Assembly (NCBI GenBank): GCA_017962415.1
Contig: JAGCVK010000081.1
Span: forward strand, 25,840 to 89,839
Direction of reading: 5' to 3'
Origin: Treponema sp.
GTDB lineage: Bacteria > Spirochaetota > Spirochaetia > Treponematales > Treponemataceae
Length of the DNA stretch: 64,000 nucleotides
This document shows, piece by piece, positions 16,896 through 25,368 of the stretch (position 1 is the stretch's first letter; every line of letters begins with the position of its first letter). The notes under the pieces are model-generated. The model did no database searches. It was given only the letters and a program-made list of their open reading frames with translations, and had not been told where the DNA came from. The position numbers were made by a program, and so were the translations under genes.

Positions 16896-17975
16896 ATGGA
16901 ACAGACCATAGATATAAACCCAATTCCATACTTAACCTGGACTTGGCTTAAAATAAATAAAGATACCGTAACTTACGATTTTTCGCTTTCAGAAAACAAT
17001 GGAAATCTAATTCAAGTTCCAGATGGAATTTCTATAACAAGTGGAAAAACAATCAAAACAGAACTTCCACAACCTGAATCTTCAATTGGACAGGAAGCTG
17101 CAAAACTTATTTCCGACGCAGCCACCGAAGGCAAAATCTACACTTTTGAAAAAAGCGAAGCTGGAGACAATTCAAAGCCTTTAATTATCAGAATCAACGC
17201 TGATTCAAATTGCACAACCCACAATATTATTCACGCAAAAGCTGGCGTAAAATGTAAAATCATCATTGTTTATGAAGGCGGCTCAAATATGCAAAGTTCA
17301 CTTTCGGGCGTAATCACAAAAATTTACGCAGAAGATGATTCTAATGTTCAACTTACAAAAGTTCAGCTTTGCAAAAATGCAGTAAATCAAATTGATGATA
17401 CCCAAACAGTTTGCGGAGAGCGCGCAAAAGTAAGTATTATTCAGGTGGAACTTGGCGGAGCACACACAGACGCAAGTTTTCACACAACACTTTCAGGTTA
17501 CCAGTCTAAGTTTGAATCTGATACTGCATATATTTGCAAAGGTTCACAATACATCGACTTAAACCAGACAGTTGTTCACACCGGAAAGAAAACCGAATGC
17601 AATATGAAAACCGACGGTACAGTAAAAGACGCAACTACAAAAACTTACCGCGGTACAATCGATATGCGAACAGGCTGCTCCGGCTCACAAGGAAACGAAA
17701 TGGAGACAACGCTCCTGCTCTCTCCTACAGCCGTTGTAAAAGCCGCGCCAATAATTCTTTGTGGTGAAGATGATATTTCTGCGGAACACGGTTCAACAAT
17801 CGGAAAACTTTCTCCTGAAATGCTTTTCTATATGAATAGCCGCGGAATAGATCAGCAAACAGCCGAAGCACTTCTTACACGCGCAAAAATTACAGCCACA
17901 GCATCAAAAATTCCAGACGAAGCAATTCGCCAGGAAATCGACAGCTGGCTTAACCGCGAATTTGGAGAAGACTAA
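16896..17975 (+). CDS. sufD: Fe-S cluster assembly protein SufD
   Basis: Partner of SufB in the scaffold, sharing its right-handed beta-helix. The SUF core is visible as VVHTGKKTECNMKTDGTVKD, YRGTIDMRTGCSGSQG, LLLSPTAVVKAAPIIL and SAEHGSTIGKLSPEMLFYMNSRG with the conserved C-terminal His. At 359 residues it is slightly short, and the N-terminus is diverged. AGGAG lies 7 nt before the ATG. It follows sufB after a 65-nt spacer containing a hairpin. Confidence 0.93.
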   Translation: MEQTIDINPIPYLTWTWLKINKDTVTYDFSLSENNGNLIQVPDGISITSGKTIKTELPQPESSIGQEAAKLISDAATEGKIYTFEKSEAGDNSKPLIIRINADSNCTTHNIIHAKAGVKCKIIIVYEGGSNMQSSLSGVITKIYAEDDSNVQLTKVQLCKNAVNQIDDTQTVCGERAKVSIIQVELGGAHTDASFHTTLSGYQSKFESDTAYICKGSQYIDLNQTVVHTGKKTECNMKTDGTVKDATTKTYRGTIDMRTGCSGSQGNEMETTLLLSPTAVVKAAPIILCGEDDISAEHGSTIGKLSPEMLFYMNSRGIDQQTAEALLTRAKITATASKIPDEAIRQEIDSWLNREFGED

Positions 17976-18048
17976 GCATTATTGCAAAACATCTTAAAAT
18001 CATATAGAATGGCTCCTAATTACATATTGGTTTGGTAGGTAATATATA

Positions 18049-19290
18049 ATGAACAAATACAGAAAAGACTTTCCATTTTTTAAAGCTATTGACGAAAAAT
18101 CTTCAGTTGAAAATAAAGACCTGATTTATTTTGATACAGCTGCAACAGCGCAGCGTCCGTTCATTGTTCTAAATGCAATGACACACTTTTACGCAACTGA
18201 AAATGCAAATCCACTTAGAGGCCTTTATTCGCTCAGCGAACGTGCAACTCTCGCCTACGAAAATGCGCGCGAAACTGTTGCAAAATTCATCAATGCTAAG
18301 GAATCTAGCGAAATTGTATTTACCCGCAACGCTTCTGAAAGTCTAAATCTTGTAGCCTACAGCTGGGGCTTAAACCGCCTTCAAAAAGGAGACGAAGTTT
18401 GTGTTACAATTATGGAACATCATTCAAATATTGTTCCGTGGCAGATGGTTTGCAAAAAAACTGGCGCAAAACTTGTTTTTTTGGAATGCGATAAAGAAAC
18501 TGGCGAAATCAGCCGCCAGGAAATTGAATCAAAAATCAATTCAAACACAAAAATAGTTTCTGTAGTTCATGTAAGTAACGTTTTGGGAATTACAAATCCT
18601 GTAAAAGAAATTGCACAAATTGCCCACAAAAACGGCGCAATTATGATTGTAGACGGAGCTCAATCTACGCCACATATGAAAGTTGATGTTCAAGACATTG
18701 ACGCAGACTTTTTTGCAATGAGCGCACATAAACTCTGCGGTCCAATGGGAATTGGAGCCTTGTACGGAAAGCGCGCCCTTTTAGAAGAAATGGAACCTTT
18801 CCTGCGCGGCGGCGAAATGATTGAATACGTTACAAAAGAAACTGCAACATGGGCAGAAGTTCCTCACAAATTTGAAGCAGGAACTGTAAGCGCCGGTGAT
18901 GCAGTAGGAATGGCAGCCGCAATCCGCTACATTCAGTCAATTGGTCTTGAAAATATAGAAGAACATGACCGCCAACTTACAGAACGAATGCTAAATGGAA
19001 TCAAAAAAATTCCACATATAAATATTATCGGGCCAAAAGAAGCCGCTAAGCGCTGCGGAATTGTTACATTTACAGTAGACGGCGTTCACCCGCACGATAT
19101 TGCATCTCTTTTAAGCGAAGAACATATTGCGATTCGCGCAGGTCACCATTGCGCACAGCCGCTTGGCCAATATCTTGGTCAAACTGCAACAGCCCGCGCA
19201 AGTCTTTATTTTTACAACACCGAAGAAGAAGTTGATGTCTTCCTGGAAAAAATCGCAAAACTCCGCGAATGGTCGGGCTATAAAGACTAA
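18049..19290 (+). CDS. sufS: Cysteine desulfurase SufS
   Basis: PLP enzyme releasing sulfane sulfur from cysteine. 413 residues, group II type. IYFDTAATAQRP near residue 28; EHHSNIVPWQ; the cofactor Asp/Gln in VDGAQSTPH; the PLP lysine in AMSAHKLCGPMGIG near residue 227; and the persulfide Cys in IRAGHHCAQPLGQ near 365. Paired with the SufU gene downstream, it is a SufS-SufU system rather than SufS-SufE. GGTAGG precedes the ATG. Confidence 0.96.
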   Translation: MNKYRKDFPFFKAIDEKSSVENKDLIYFDTAATAQRPFIVLNAMTHFYATENANPLRGLYSLSERATLAYENARETVAKFINAKESSEIVFTRNASESLNLVAYSWGLNRLQKGDEVCVTIMEHHSNIVPWQMVCKKTGAKLVFLECDKETGEISRQEIESKINSNTKIVSVVHVSNVLGITNPVKEIAQIAHKNGAIMIVDGAQSTPHMKVDVQDIDADFFAMSAHKLCGPMGIGALYGKRALLEEMEPFLRGGEMIEYVTKETATWAEVPHKFEAGTVSAGDAVGMAAAIRYIQSIGLENIEEHDRQLTERMLNGIKKIPHINIIGPKEAAKRCGIVTFTVDGVHPHDIASLLSEEHIAIRAGHHCAQPLGQYLGQTATARASLYFYNTEEEVDVFLEKIAKLREWSGYKD

Positions 19291-19330
19291 ACGCTCTTAA
19301 GATTTTATTATGCAAATAGCTTAAATTCCA

Positions 19331-19339
19331 TGTTATAAT
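19331..19339 (+). promoter_or_regulatory. Extended -10 of the GNAT-sufU pair
   Basis: TGTTATAAT (19331-19339) ends 7 nt before the ATG at 19347; no SD. It predicts a leaderless transcript starting within the suf cluster. Confidence 0.5.
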
Positions 19340-19346
19340 AATTACA

Positions 19347-19754
19347 ATGAATTTAAGCTATAGAATTTTGGATTCTTTTATTTTTGAATCATACATGGCT
19401 TTGGAAGGCTGGGAGAGTTTTCCGCTTTTAAAATCTTACACAACAAACGGAGAATTTCCTTTTCTTTTAAAAGACTGTAATTTTATGATTTTCGATTACA
19501 AACCTTCAGACGGGCTTTTAAAGGCGGTTTGCATTTACCGAATTATTGGCGATATTCTTTCGATTGAACTTTTTGAAGTCAACAAAGATTACCGCCAGCT
19601 AGGAATTGGCACTTACGCAATGGAAAGGCTGATGATTGAAACAGGTGCAAAAAAAGTGTATCTTGATGCAAAGAACGCAAATGCAGAAATTTTTTGGACA
19701 AATATCGGAATGAAAAAAATCGATAATCAAACGTTCTGCTTTGCGGATTCCTAA
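19347..19754 (+). CDS. GNAT-family acetyltransferase
   Basis: 135 residues with the acetyl-CoA-binding motif A VNKDYRQLGIGTYAMERLM (Q/RxxGxG/A variant QLGIGT near residue 86) followed by VYLDAKNANAEIFWTNIGMKK, the usual motif B. The substrate is unknown. It lies between sufS and sufU and ends 46 bp before the sufU ATG. Its position in a Suf operon is unusual and may only be positional. The start is defined by an extended -10 close upstream. Confidence 0.75.
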   Translation: MNLSYRILDSFIFESYMALEGWESFPLLKSYTTNGEFPFLLKDCNFMIFDYKPSDGLLKAVCIYRIIGDILSIELFEVNKDYRQLGIGTYAMERLMIETGAKKVYLDAKNANAEIFWTNIGMKKIDNQTFCFADS

Positions 19755-19800
19755 CACACAGCTAGATTTATCGAGCGACATATGGAGATTATTTAAAATT

Positions 19801-20232
19801 ATGGACACAAAAGAACTTTACCGAGAAATCTTAAACGAACACAACATTAACCCAACACATAAATCAAATATGGATTCTCCGACTTTCTGTCTTGAAGGCG
19901 TAAACCCAAGCTGCGGCGACCAGATTACCTTGCAAATGAAACTTGACGAAAACAATGTTATAACAGACGCAAGTTTTACAGGAAGCGGCTGCGCAATCTC
20001 TCAGGCTTCAGTTGATATGATGGCCGATTTAGTAATTGGAAAAACAAAAGAGGAAGCGCTCGCACTTGCAGATATTTTTGATAGAATGATAAAAGGCGAA
20101 GTTTCAGACGAAGATTTAGAAAGCCTGGACGAAGCTGCAGCTTTGCAGGATATTTCTCATATGCCTGCCCGCGTAAAATGTGCAATGCTGGGCTGGCGCA
20201 CAATGAAAGAAATGCTTGGCGTAAAAAAATAA
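19801..20232 (+). CDS. sufU: SufU-type (NifU N-terminal) sulfur-transfer protein
   Basis: Zinc-containing sulfurtransferase that accepts persulfide from SufS. Conserved ligands: the Cys-Gly-Asp in NPSCGDQITLQM near residue 40, GSGCAISQAS near 65, and the Cys of ARVKCAMLGWR near 127. The SufU-specific insert between the second and third Cys is present (LADIFDRMIKGEVSDEDLE), separating it from IscU. The frame is open further upstream, but the ATG at 19801 gives the family's standard N-terminus MDTKELYREIL; GGAG lies rather far upstream (13 nt). Confidence 0.92.
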   Translation: MDTKELYREILNEHNINPTHKSNMDSPTFCLEGVNPSCGDQITLQMKLDENNVITDASFTGSGCAISQASVDMMADLVIGKTKEEALALADIFDRMIKGEVSDEDLESLDEAAALQDISHMPARVKCAMLGWRTMKEMLGVKK

Positions 20233-20285
20233 TTACGATTCAAAGAAAACGTAAATAAAACCAGCAGGCAACACAAGGCAACCCC

Positions 20286-20314
20286 TTGAAACAAACCGCC
20301 ATTTATGCTATATT
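20286..20314 (+). promoter_or_regulatory. tRNA-Arg promoter
   Basis: TTGAAA (20286-20291), 17-nt spacer, extended -10 TGCTATATT (20306-20314); the tRNA begins 11 nt later. Confidence 0.7.
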
Positions 20315-20325
20315 ATTTCTACTTC

Positions 20326-20399
20326 GGCGCTTTAGCTCAGCTGGATAGAGCAACTGCCTTCTAAGCAGTAGGTCGACAGTTCGATTCTGCCAAGCGTCA
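20326..20399 (+). tRNA. tRNA-Arg (anticodon TCT)
   Basis: A 74-nt cloverleaf. The acceptor GGCGCTT pairs with AAGCGTC (one G-U), D arm GCTC/GAGC, anticodon stem ACTGC/GCAGT around CTTCTAA (TCT), T loop TTCGATT. The T stem GACAG/CTGCC has one A-C mismatch. The CCA end is not encoded. Confidence 0.93.
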
Positions 20400-20400
20400 A

Positions 20401-20436
20401 AAAAAAGAGTTCCAATTTGGAACTCTTTTTTTTATT
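20401..20436 (+). terminator. tRNA-Arg terminator
   Basis: GAGTTCC (20407-20413) / GGAACTC (20419-20425), extended by six A-T pairs, loop AATTT, followed by T8. Confidence 0.9.
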
Positions 20437-20465
20437 TTGAACACTTTATAAAGTATCAACGTATA

Positions 20466-20499
20466 AATCAAACAATAACTTTTAAAACACAGTTTGATT
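20466..20499. repeat. Intergenic palindrome (family copy D)
   Basis: AATCAAA (20466-20472) and TTTGATT (20493-20499) are arms in the same form as copies G, H and I. It lies just beyond the 3' end of the leftward lipoprotein gene. Confidence 0.55.
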
Positions 20500-20501
20500 A
20501 T

Positions 20502-21233
20502 CTAATAGGTAACCGGTAATTTTACAGCTCCTAAATAAACAATATTGCTATATTGCGGAACATACGACGTATCTCTGCCTTCAGAAACAGCAAACAGGCA
20601 AGCATACCAATTATTATTGAAATCAGAATCAGAACTACCAGTAAACGATATATCTATATCAACATCGCTATCATAATCATAGTTTTCCGGAAATGTAAAA
20701 GCTAATTGCTCTCCACTTATATTCCGGGTTGGAACACCTTCACCTGAATTTGCAACTTTAATTTCAGCTTGAATACTATTTAACTCAAAAAGACAAATTG
20801 TTACCGTTCTATTAGAACCAGTATAAGGAATTAAAAAATCTGAAGTAGAAGAATTCTTACATAAGCGAACAAACTTTTTACTATCAATCATTGTCAATGC
20901 AGATTGTAAATAATTATCTTTAGTTGGATCAGATAAATTTACAAGATAATCTACACAATTTTGCATTTCAGTATAATTTTTAAAGATTCTATAATATACG
21001 TTTGTTCCTTTCATTACACCGTCTGGCCGCGCAGATTCATTTGTTGTAAATGAAAAAACAATATTTTCTCCATTGTTATTTTCAGTACATTCAGGCATAT
21101 TATAATCATTCGCAAGTTTTGGTTCTTCAAGAACATAAACAACATCTAACCCACAACCCGAGTTAAATAAAATAAGGCACACAACAAGAATAAGAGTAAA
21201 AACAATTTTTTTCTTGAAGTGTGCCTTATTCAT
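20502..21233 (-). CDS. Hypothetical lipoprotein
   Basis: 243 residues with a lysine-rich N-terminus, a hydrophobic stretch VFTLILVVCLILFNSGC and a lipidated Cys near residue 27. The mature part is Asn/Ser/Asp-rich and beta-like, with FTTNESARPDGVM and DYDSDVDIDISFTGSSDSD segments. No domain is recognised. The start is taken at the ATG at 21233 (a TTG at 21242 is in frame). It follows the TPR protein by about 20 bp, so it is probably the last gene of a regulator-TPR-lipoprotein unit. Confidence 0.65.
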   Translation of the reverse strand: MNKAHFKKKIVFTLILVVCLILFNSGCGLDVVYVLEEPKLANDYNMPECTENNNGENIVFSFTTNESARPDGVMKGTNVYYRIFKNYTEMQNCVDYLVNLSDPTKDNYLQSALTMIDSKKFVRLCKNSSTSDFLIPYTGSNRTVTICLFELNSIQAEIKVANSGEGVPTRNISGEQLAFTFPENYDYDSDVDIDISFTGSSDSDFNNNWYACLFAVSEGRDTSYVPQYSNIVYLGAVKLPVTY

Positions 21234-21255
21234 ATATATCAAATTTCAGAATGGT

Positions 21256-21930
21256 TTATTCGATTTTTCCCTCGTTCTGGAGAGAAATCAATCTGGTTTT
21301 TGCAAGATTTGCCCAAGAGTTTCCTGCAAATTTATCATTCAGCTCTGTATAAACTTCAGCAGCAGCAGAAAAATCGCCTTTTGTTTCAAGAACTCGACCA
21401 TAACTAAACATAGCATGAGTTCTCATTACAAAACTTTCGTCATTTGCAGCAAGTTTATAATTTTCCACAGCCAAATCGTTGTTTCCAATATTTTCATAAC
21501 AAACAGCAAGATTAAAATATGCTATTGGAGCAAGATAAGTCTTTTTTGACTTAGAAGCCGCAGCCTTCCAATAAGCAGCAGCTTCATCATACTTTTCCTG
21601 CTTAAAAGTAAGTTCTGCACAAAGCATATTTGCACGAGCACCAGCAATTCCACCTTTTTTTGCAATAGGAGCAGCCTTTTCAATTGCAGTTGCAATTCTT
21701 GCTTCAACTTCAGAATCTTCAAGATCTGAGCTCTTGCTTGTTAATTCATAAGTAATCTCATCGAGAGCCTGAAGATTTTTTTCCTTTGCCTTATTATTCA
21801 AAGCGGCAAAAACGATATAACCAGCCAAAAGACATACAAGAATAACAAAAACAGTAATTATATTCTTTCTATTTTTTTCGATAAAAGAACTGAGTTTTGA
21901 GCTTGCAGTCTGTTCTTCATATTCTGCCAT
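21256..21930 (-). CDS. TPR-repeat membrane-anchored protein
   Basis: 224 residues. A short cytoplasmic N-terminus (MAEYEEQTASSK) and a single TM segment IITVFVILVCLLAGYIVFAAL around residues 24-45 precede a periplasmic helical region with tetratricopeptide units such as YDEAAAYWKAAASKSKK, APIAYFNLAVCYENIGNNDLAVENY and GDFSAAAEVYTELNDKFAG. The topology resembles YfgM, the SecYEG-associated periplasmic chaperone, although homology is not proven. The ATG at 21930 is preceded by AAGGAT at good spacing; a longer frame to 21978 overlaps the upstream gene and is rejected. Confidence 0.75.
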   Translation of the reverse strand: MAEYEEQTASSKLSSFIEKNRKNIITVFVILVCLLAGYIVFAALNNKAKEKNLQALDEITYELTSKSSDLEDSEVEARIATAIEKAAPIAKKGGIAGARANMLCAELTFKQEKYDEAAAYWKAAASKSKKTYLAPIAYFNLAVCYENIGNNDLAVENYKLAANDESFVMRTHAMFSYGRVLETKGDFSAAAEVYTELNDKFAGNSWANLAKTRLISLQNEGKIE

Positions 21931-21955
21931 TTTTATATCCTTAAAATAGTTTTTT

Positions 21956-22855
21956 TTATCTGCGAATTTGCAGTTCATTCATCAATCTTATCACATAAGT
22001 GCGCTGTATTCCAAGTATTTGGGCTGTCTTAGTTTGATTCCAGTTATTTTCTTCAAGAATCTTAATAAGATATTCCCGCTTAAAGGAATCTATAGCCGTT
22101 TTTAAACTTTTATCTTCGGTAAGTTTTTCAATTGTTTCGCCAGCACCAAATGTCTTGGAAACTAAAGCCAGATCAGATTCACCGATTACAGGTGGCTCAC
22201 CAACAATAAAAGCCCGCTGCACAGCATTTATAAGCTCATCAACATTTCCCTGCCAGAAATGCTCAAGCATAGCCTTTTTTGCACCATCAGAAAAAGATGT
22301 AAAATCATAACCTGATTTTTTGGCAAACGAAGCTAAATAAGTTTCTGCAATCGGAATTATATCTTCTTTTCGCTGACGAAGCGGAACTGTATTTAATACA
22401 ACAGAATTCAATCTGCAATATAAATCCGAACGAAAACTACCAGCTGAAACAGCATTTTCAAGCGGCTTTTCTACAGAAGAAATAAGCTTCAAACAAAGTC
22501 CTTTTTCTGTAGATTTTTTTATCAGTTCAAGAAAGGCTGATTGAAGAGTTTGCGAAAGCAAATCAGCAAAGCAAACAAAAAGTGTTATTTGTTGATTATA
22601 AGCAATTAGTTTACTTACAGTTTCAAAAGCCCCAAGAACCTGCGCTTCTGTAAAAGATCTGCAATTTATTTCAAAAAAATAACCAAAATTTTTTGCGGCT
22701 GAAAAATGAATGTGCTGCGCAATAAGACGTTTTCCCGTTCCCCGCTCGCCAATCAACAACACAGAAGCATTATTCTTTGAGAGCGTTTGCACCAGCGAAT
22801 TAATTTCTTTTGCAAAACTACTTTGGCCTGCAAAAGGAGTAACTTTTTTTTCCAT
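21956..22855 (-). CDS. Degenerate NtrC-type AAA+ / Fis-HTH transcriptional regulator
   Basis: A bacterial enhancer-binding protein without a receiver domain. Walker A is intact (LLIGERGTGKRLIA near residue 35), the sensor/arginine-finger region is present (FRSDLYCRLNSVVLNTVPLRQRKEDI), and the C-terminus has a Fis-type HTH (WNQTKTAQILGIQRTYVIRLM). However, Walker B reads TLFVCFADLLS instead of TLFLDEIGEL, and the sigma-54-contacting GAFTGA loop is absent, with the region shortened. It should therefore not activate sigma-54 and may be a DNA-binding repressor or structural AAA+ protein. The start at ATG 22855 follows GGTGGGA; a TTG at 22867 is also possible. Confidence 0.75.
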   Translation of the reverse strand: MEKKVTPFAGQSSFAKEINSLVQTLSKNNASVLLIGERGTGKRLIAQHIHFSAAKNFGYFFEINCRSFTEAQVLGAFETVSKLIAYNQQITLFVCFADLLSQTLQSAFLELIKKSTEKGLCLKLISSVEKPLENAVSAGSFRSDLYCRLNSVVLNTVPLRQRKEDIIPIAETYLASFAKKSGYDFTSFSDGAKKAMLEHFWQGNVDELINAVQRAFIVGEPPVIGESDLALVSKTFGAGETIEKLTEDKSLKTAIDSFKREYLIKILEENNWNQTKTAQILGIQRTYVIRLMNELQIRR

Positions 22856-22908
22856 TCCCACCCGCAATAAAAAACAAAAAATGCAATAAACGCTATTTTT
22901 TGATTAAA

Positions 22909-22940
22909 ATTAAACAATGGCTTTTATACCATTGCTTAAT
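22909..22940 (-). terminator. Hairpin after rpsA (also palindrome family copy E)
   Basis: ATTAAACAATGG (22909-22920) and CCATTGCTTAAT (22929-22940) pair in 11 of 12 positions. On the minus strand a T-rich run follows. A second hairpin TTGCCGG/CCGGCAA (22948-22981) lies directly behind the rpsA stop. Confidence 0.55.
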
Positions 22941-22990
22941 TACAAGATTGCCGGACATTCAAAAACAGAACAGCCCGGCAACCGATTTAT

Positions 22991-24706
22991 TTAGTCATTT
23001 TTCTGAGACTTAATCATATCACCCAGTGTGTATGCGCCATCTCCGTCGTCGTTTGAACTAGACATATACTGAGAGATTTCGTCTCTCTGCTGCTTTCTCT
23101 TGTACTCGCGTACAGAGAATGCAACCTGTTCCTTGTCTACTTTTACGTCTACAACGAATACGTTGATTTTGTCGCCTACTTTATACTTAGTAACAGCTTC
23201 TTCAAAAGGAACTTCCTTGTCGTCGCTGAGGTTTGCTTTGTTTACAAGACCTTCAATTCCGTTAGGAGCCTTTACAAAGATACCGAAGTCTGTAATTGAA
23301 GTAATTTCACCTTCAAGAGTAGAACCCGGCTTGTATTCTTCAGCAAATTCTTTCCAAGGATTATCAGAAAGCTGTTTAATGCCAATCTTAACTCTGTGAG
23401 CTTCTGGATCGCACTCAATAACAACAGCTTCGATTTCCTGGTCAACAGTAAGTTCGCTGCCTGGATGCTTAACTTTCTTTGTCCAAGAAATATCATCAGC
23501 ATGCAAGAAAGCGTCAATACCATCTTCAAGAGCAACAAATGCACCGATATTTGTAATCTTTACAATTTTGCCCTTAATTTTTGTTCCTACAGGATACTTT
23601 TCAGCAATTGAATCCCAAGGATTTTCTGTAGCCTGTTTAAAGCCCAAAGATACACGGCCAGCCTGAATGTCATAGCCGAGAATCATAGCTTCAACTTCCT
23701 GGCCAACAGTTACCATATCACCAGGCTTGTTAACTTTCTTTGTCCAAGAGAACTCAGAAATATGAACAAGACCTTCAATTCCTTCTTCAAGTTCAACAAA
23801 TGCACCGAATTCAGTAAGTTTTGTAACTTTACCTTTTACGATGTCATTAACATGATATTTTTCCTCAAAGTGAATCCAAGGATCTTCTGCAAAGTGCTTA
23901 AGAGAAAGATTGATTCTCTTTTCAGCTGGATCAAGGCGGATAACCTTAAGTTCGATTTCCTGACCTTTCTTTACAAAGTCTTTTGGACGAGCAACGTGGC
24001 CCCAAGACATATCGTTGATGTGGAGAAGACCATCAAAGCCACCCAAATCAATGAATGCACCAAAACTTGTAAAACTCTTTACAGTACCTTTTACAGTATC
24101 GCCAATCTGTACAGAATTGAAGAAAGCGTCGCGCTTTTCATCAATTTCTTCTTCGAGGAACTTACGGCGATTTACTACAGGATTAAGTTTGTTGTCTGAA
24201 TAAAGACGCTCAATATAGAACTTTGATTTTACACCAATCAAAGACTCTGGCTTTTCAATCTTATCGGCATCAGCCTGACTGATAGGAAGGAATGCAGCAC
24301 GGTCGATTCCAAGATCAACTTCGTAACCACTCTTTACAACCTTTACAATCACACCGTCAACAGGTGTCTTATCTTTCCAGGCTGCCTGAATTTCCTTCAT
24401 GTAGCGCTTTGAATCAGCCTTTCTTTTTGACAATACAGGACCATTTGCATTATGTCCTGACAAGAACGGTTGAACCTTATCCCCTTCTTTCGGCAGATCG
24501 TCTGCGAACTCCTCTGTAGGGATTAATCCCTCTGATTTGTCTCCAATATCAACATAAACATAGTCGTTGGTAATCTGAACTACGATTCCTTCTACTAACT
24601 GACCAGCCTGTGGTGCATTGAATTCTTTCAGGGACTCCTCTAATTGTGTCTGAAAGTCTCCCTTGGAGTTCTGGGATACTTCCTTTTCCACTTCCATTTC
24701 TTCCAT
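22991..24706 (-). CDS. rpsA: Ribosomal protein S1
   Basis: 571 residues with six tandem S1 RNA-binding domains. Each is marked by a GxVxxxxxxGxFVxLxxGxxGLxHxS core, for example VKSFTSFGAFIDLGGFDGLLHIND, VTKLTEFGAFVELEEGIEGLVHIS and ITSITDFGIFVKAPNGIEGLVN. The first two domains bind the ribosome; the rest bind mRNA. S1 matters for translating SD-poor messages, which is relevant to the leaderless starts in this window. It follows cmk by 15 bp (AAAGG SD), the classic cmk-rpsA arrangement. Confidence 0.96.
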   Translation of the reverse strand: MEEMEVEKEVSQNSKGDFQTQLEESLKEFNAPQAGQLVEGIVVQITNDYVYVDIGDKSEGLIPTEEFADDLPKEGDKVQPFLSGHNANGPVLSKRKADSKRYMKEIQAAWKDKTPVDGVIVKVVKSGYEVDLGIDRAAFLPISQADADKIEKPESLIGVKSKFYIERLYSDNKLNPVVNRRKFLEEEIDEKRDAFFNSVQIGDTVKGTVKSFTSFGAFIDLGGFDGLLHINDMSWGHVARPKDFVKKGQEIELKVIRLDPAEKRINLSLKHFAEDPWIHFEEKYHVNDIVKGKVTKLTEFGAFVELEEGIEGLVHISEFSWTKKVNKPGDMVTVGQEVEAMILGYDIQAGRVSLGFKQATENPWDSIAEKYPVGTKIKGKIVKITNIGAFVALEDGIDAFLHADDISWTKKVKHPGSELTVDQEIEAVVIECDPEAHRVKIGIKQLSDNPWKEFAEEYKPGSTLEGEITSITDFGIFVKAPNGIEGLVNKANLSDDKEVPFEEAVTKYKVGDKINVFVVDVKVDKEQVAFSVREYKRKQQRDEISQYMSSSNDDGDGAYTLGDMIKSQKND

Positions 24707-24721
24707 TCTAAAACCTTTAAT

Positions 24722-25354
24722 TTATGAAATTTGTTTTAATATTATCGCACAAACATTGTCTATCGTCAAGTTAGAAGTATCTATATATAATGCATCTTTT
24801 GCTATCTTTAACGAGCCTTCTTTCTTGTTTTTGTCCATTTCATCGCGTTTTTCAATTGCAGCTTTGATTTCTTCAAAAGTCATATCGCTAACACCCTGAT
24901 CAAAACGGCGCTGAGCACGAACTTCGGAAGAAGCGTCGAGATAAACTTTGTATTCTGCATTCGGGAACACAACAGTTGTCATATCGCGGCCCTCGCAAAC
25001 AATGCTAAGCGACTTTGTGATTTCGCGCATAAGATCGTTTACAAGGTGACGAACTTCTACTATAGAACTAACCTGCGAAGTATTTGCAGTAATCCGGTCA
25101 TCATGAAGATGTGAAGTAACATCCGTTCCATTCAAAATAAAATGACCTTCTTTTGTATATTCAATTTTCTGTTTTTTACAAAAATCAAGCGTTAGCTTTT
25201 CATCTTTATAATCAATTCCTGCATCAAGAACTGCCATAGTAAGTGTTCTGTAAAAACCGCCGCTGTTCAAAAAAGTAATATCAAGTTTTTCAGCAAGCAT
25301 TTTTGCAATTGTACTTTTTCCAGTTCCGGCAGGGCCGTCTATTGCAATAATCAT
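24722..25354 (-). CDS. cmk: Cytidylate kinase
   Basis: Phosphorylates (d)CMP to (d)CDP. The P-loop IAIDGPAGTGKSTIAKML lies at residues 3-20, FLNSGGFYRTLT binds the base/ribose, GRDMTTVVFPNAEYKVYLDASSEVRAQRR is the LID/CMP-binding signature, and 210 residues is normal. Directly upstream of rpsA; within the recA-to-rpsA leftward cluster. Confidence 0.95.
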   Translation of the reverse strand: MIIAIDGPAGTGKSTIAKMLAEKLDITFLNSGGFYRTLTMAVLDAGIDYKDEKLTLDFCKKQKIEYTKEGHFILNGTDVTSHLHDDRITANTSQVSSIVEVRHLVNDLMREITKSLSIVCEGRDMTTVVFPNAEYKVYLDASSEVRAQRRFDQGVSDMTFEEIKAAIEKRDEMDKNKKEGSLKIAKDALYIDTSNLTIDNVCAIILKQIS

Positions 25355-25368
25355 AAATCCTCCAAAAA

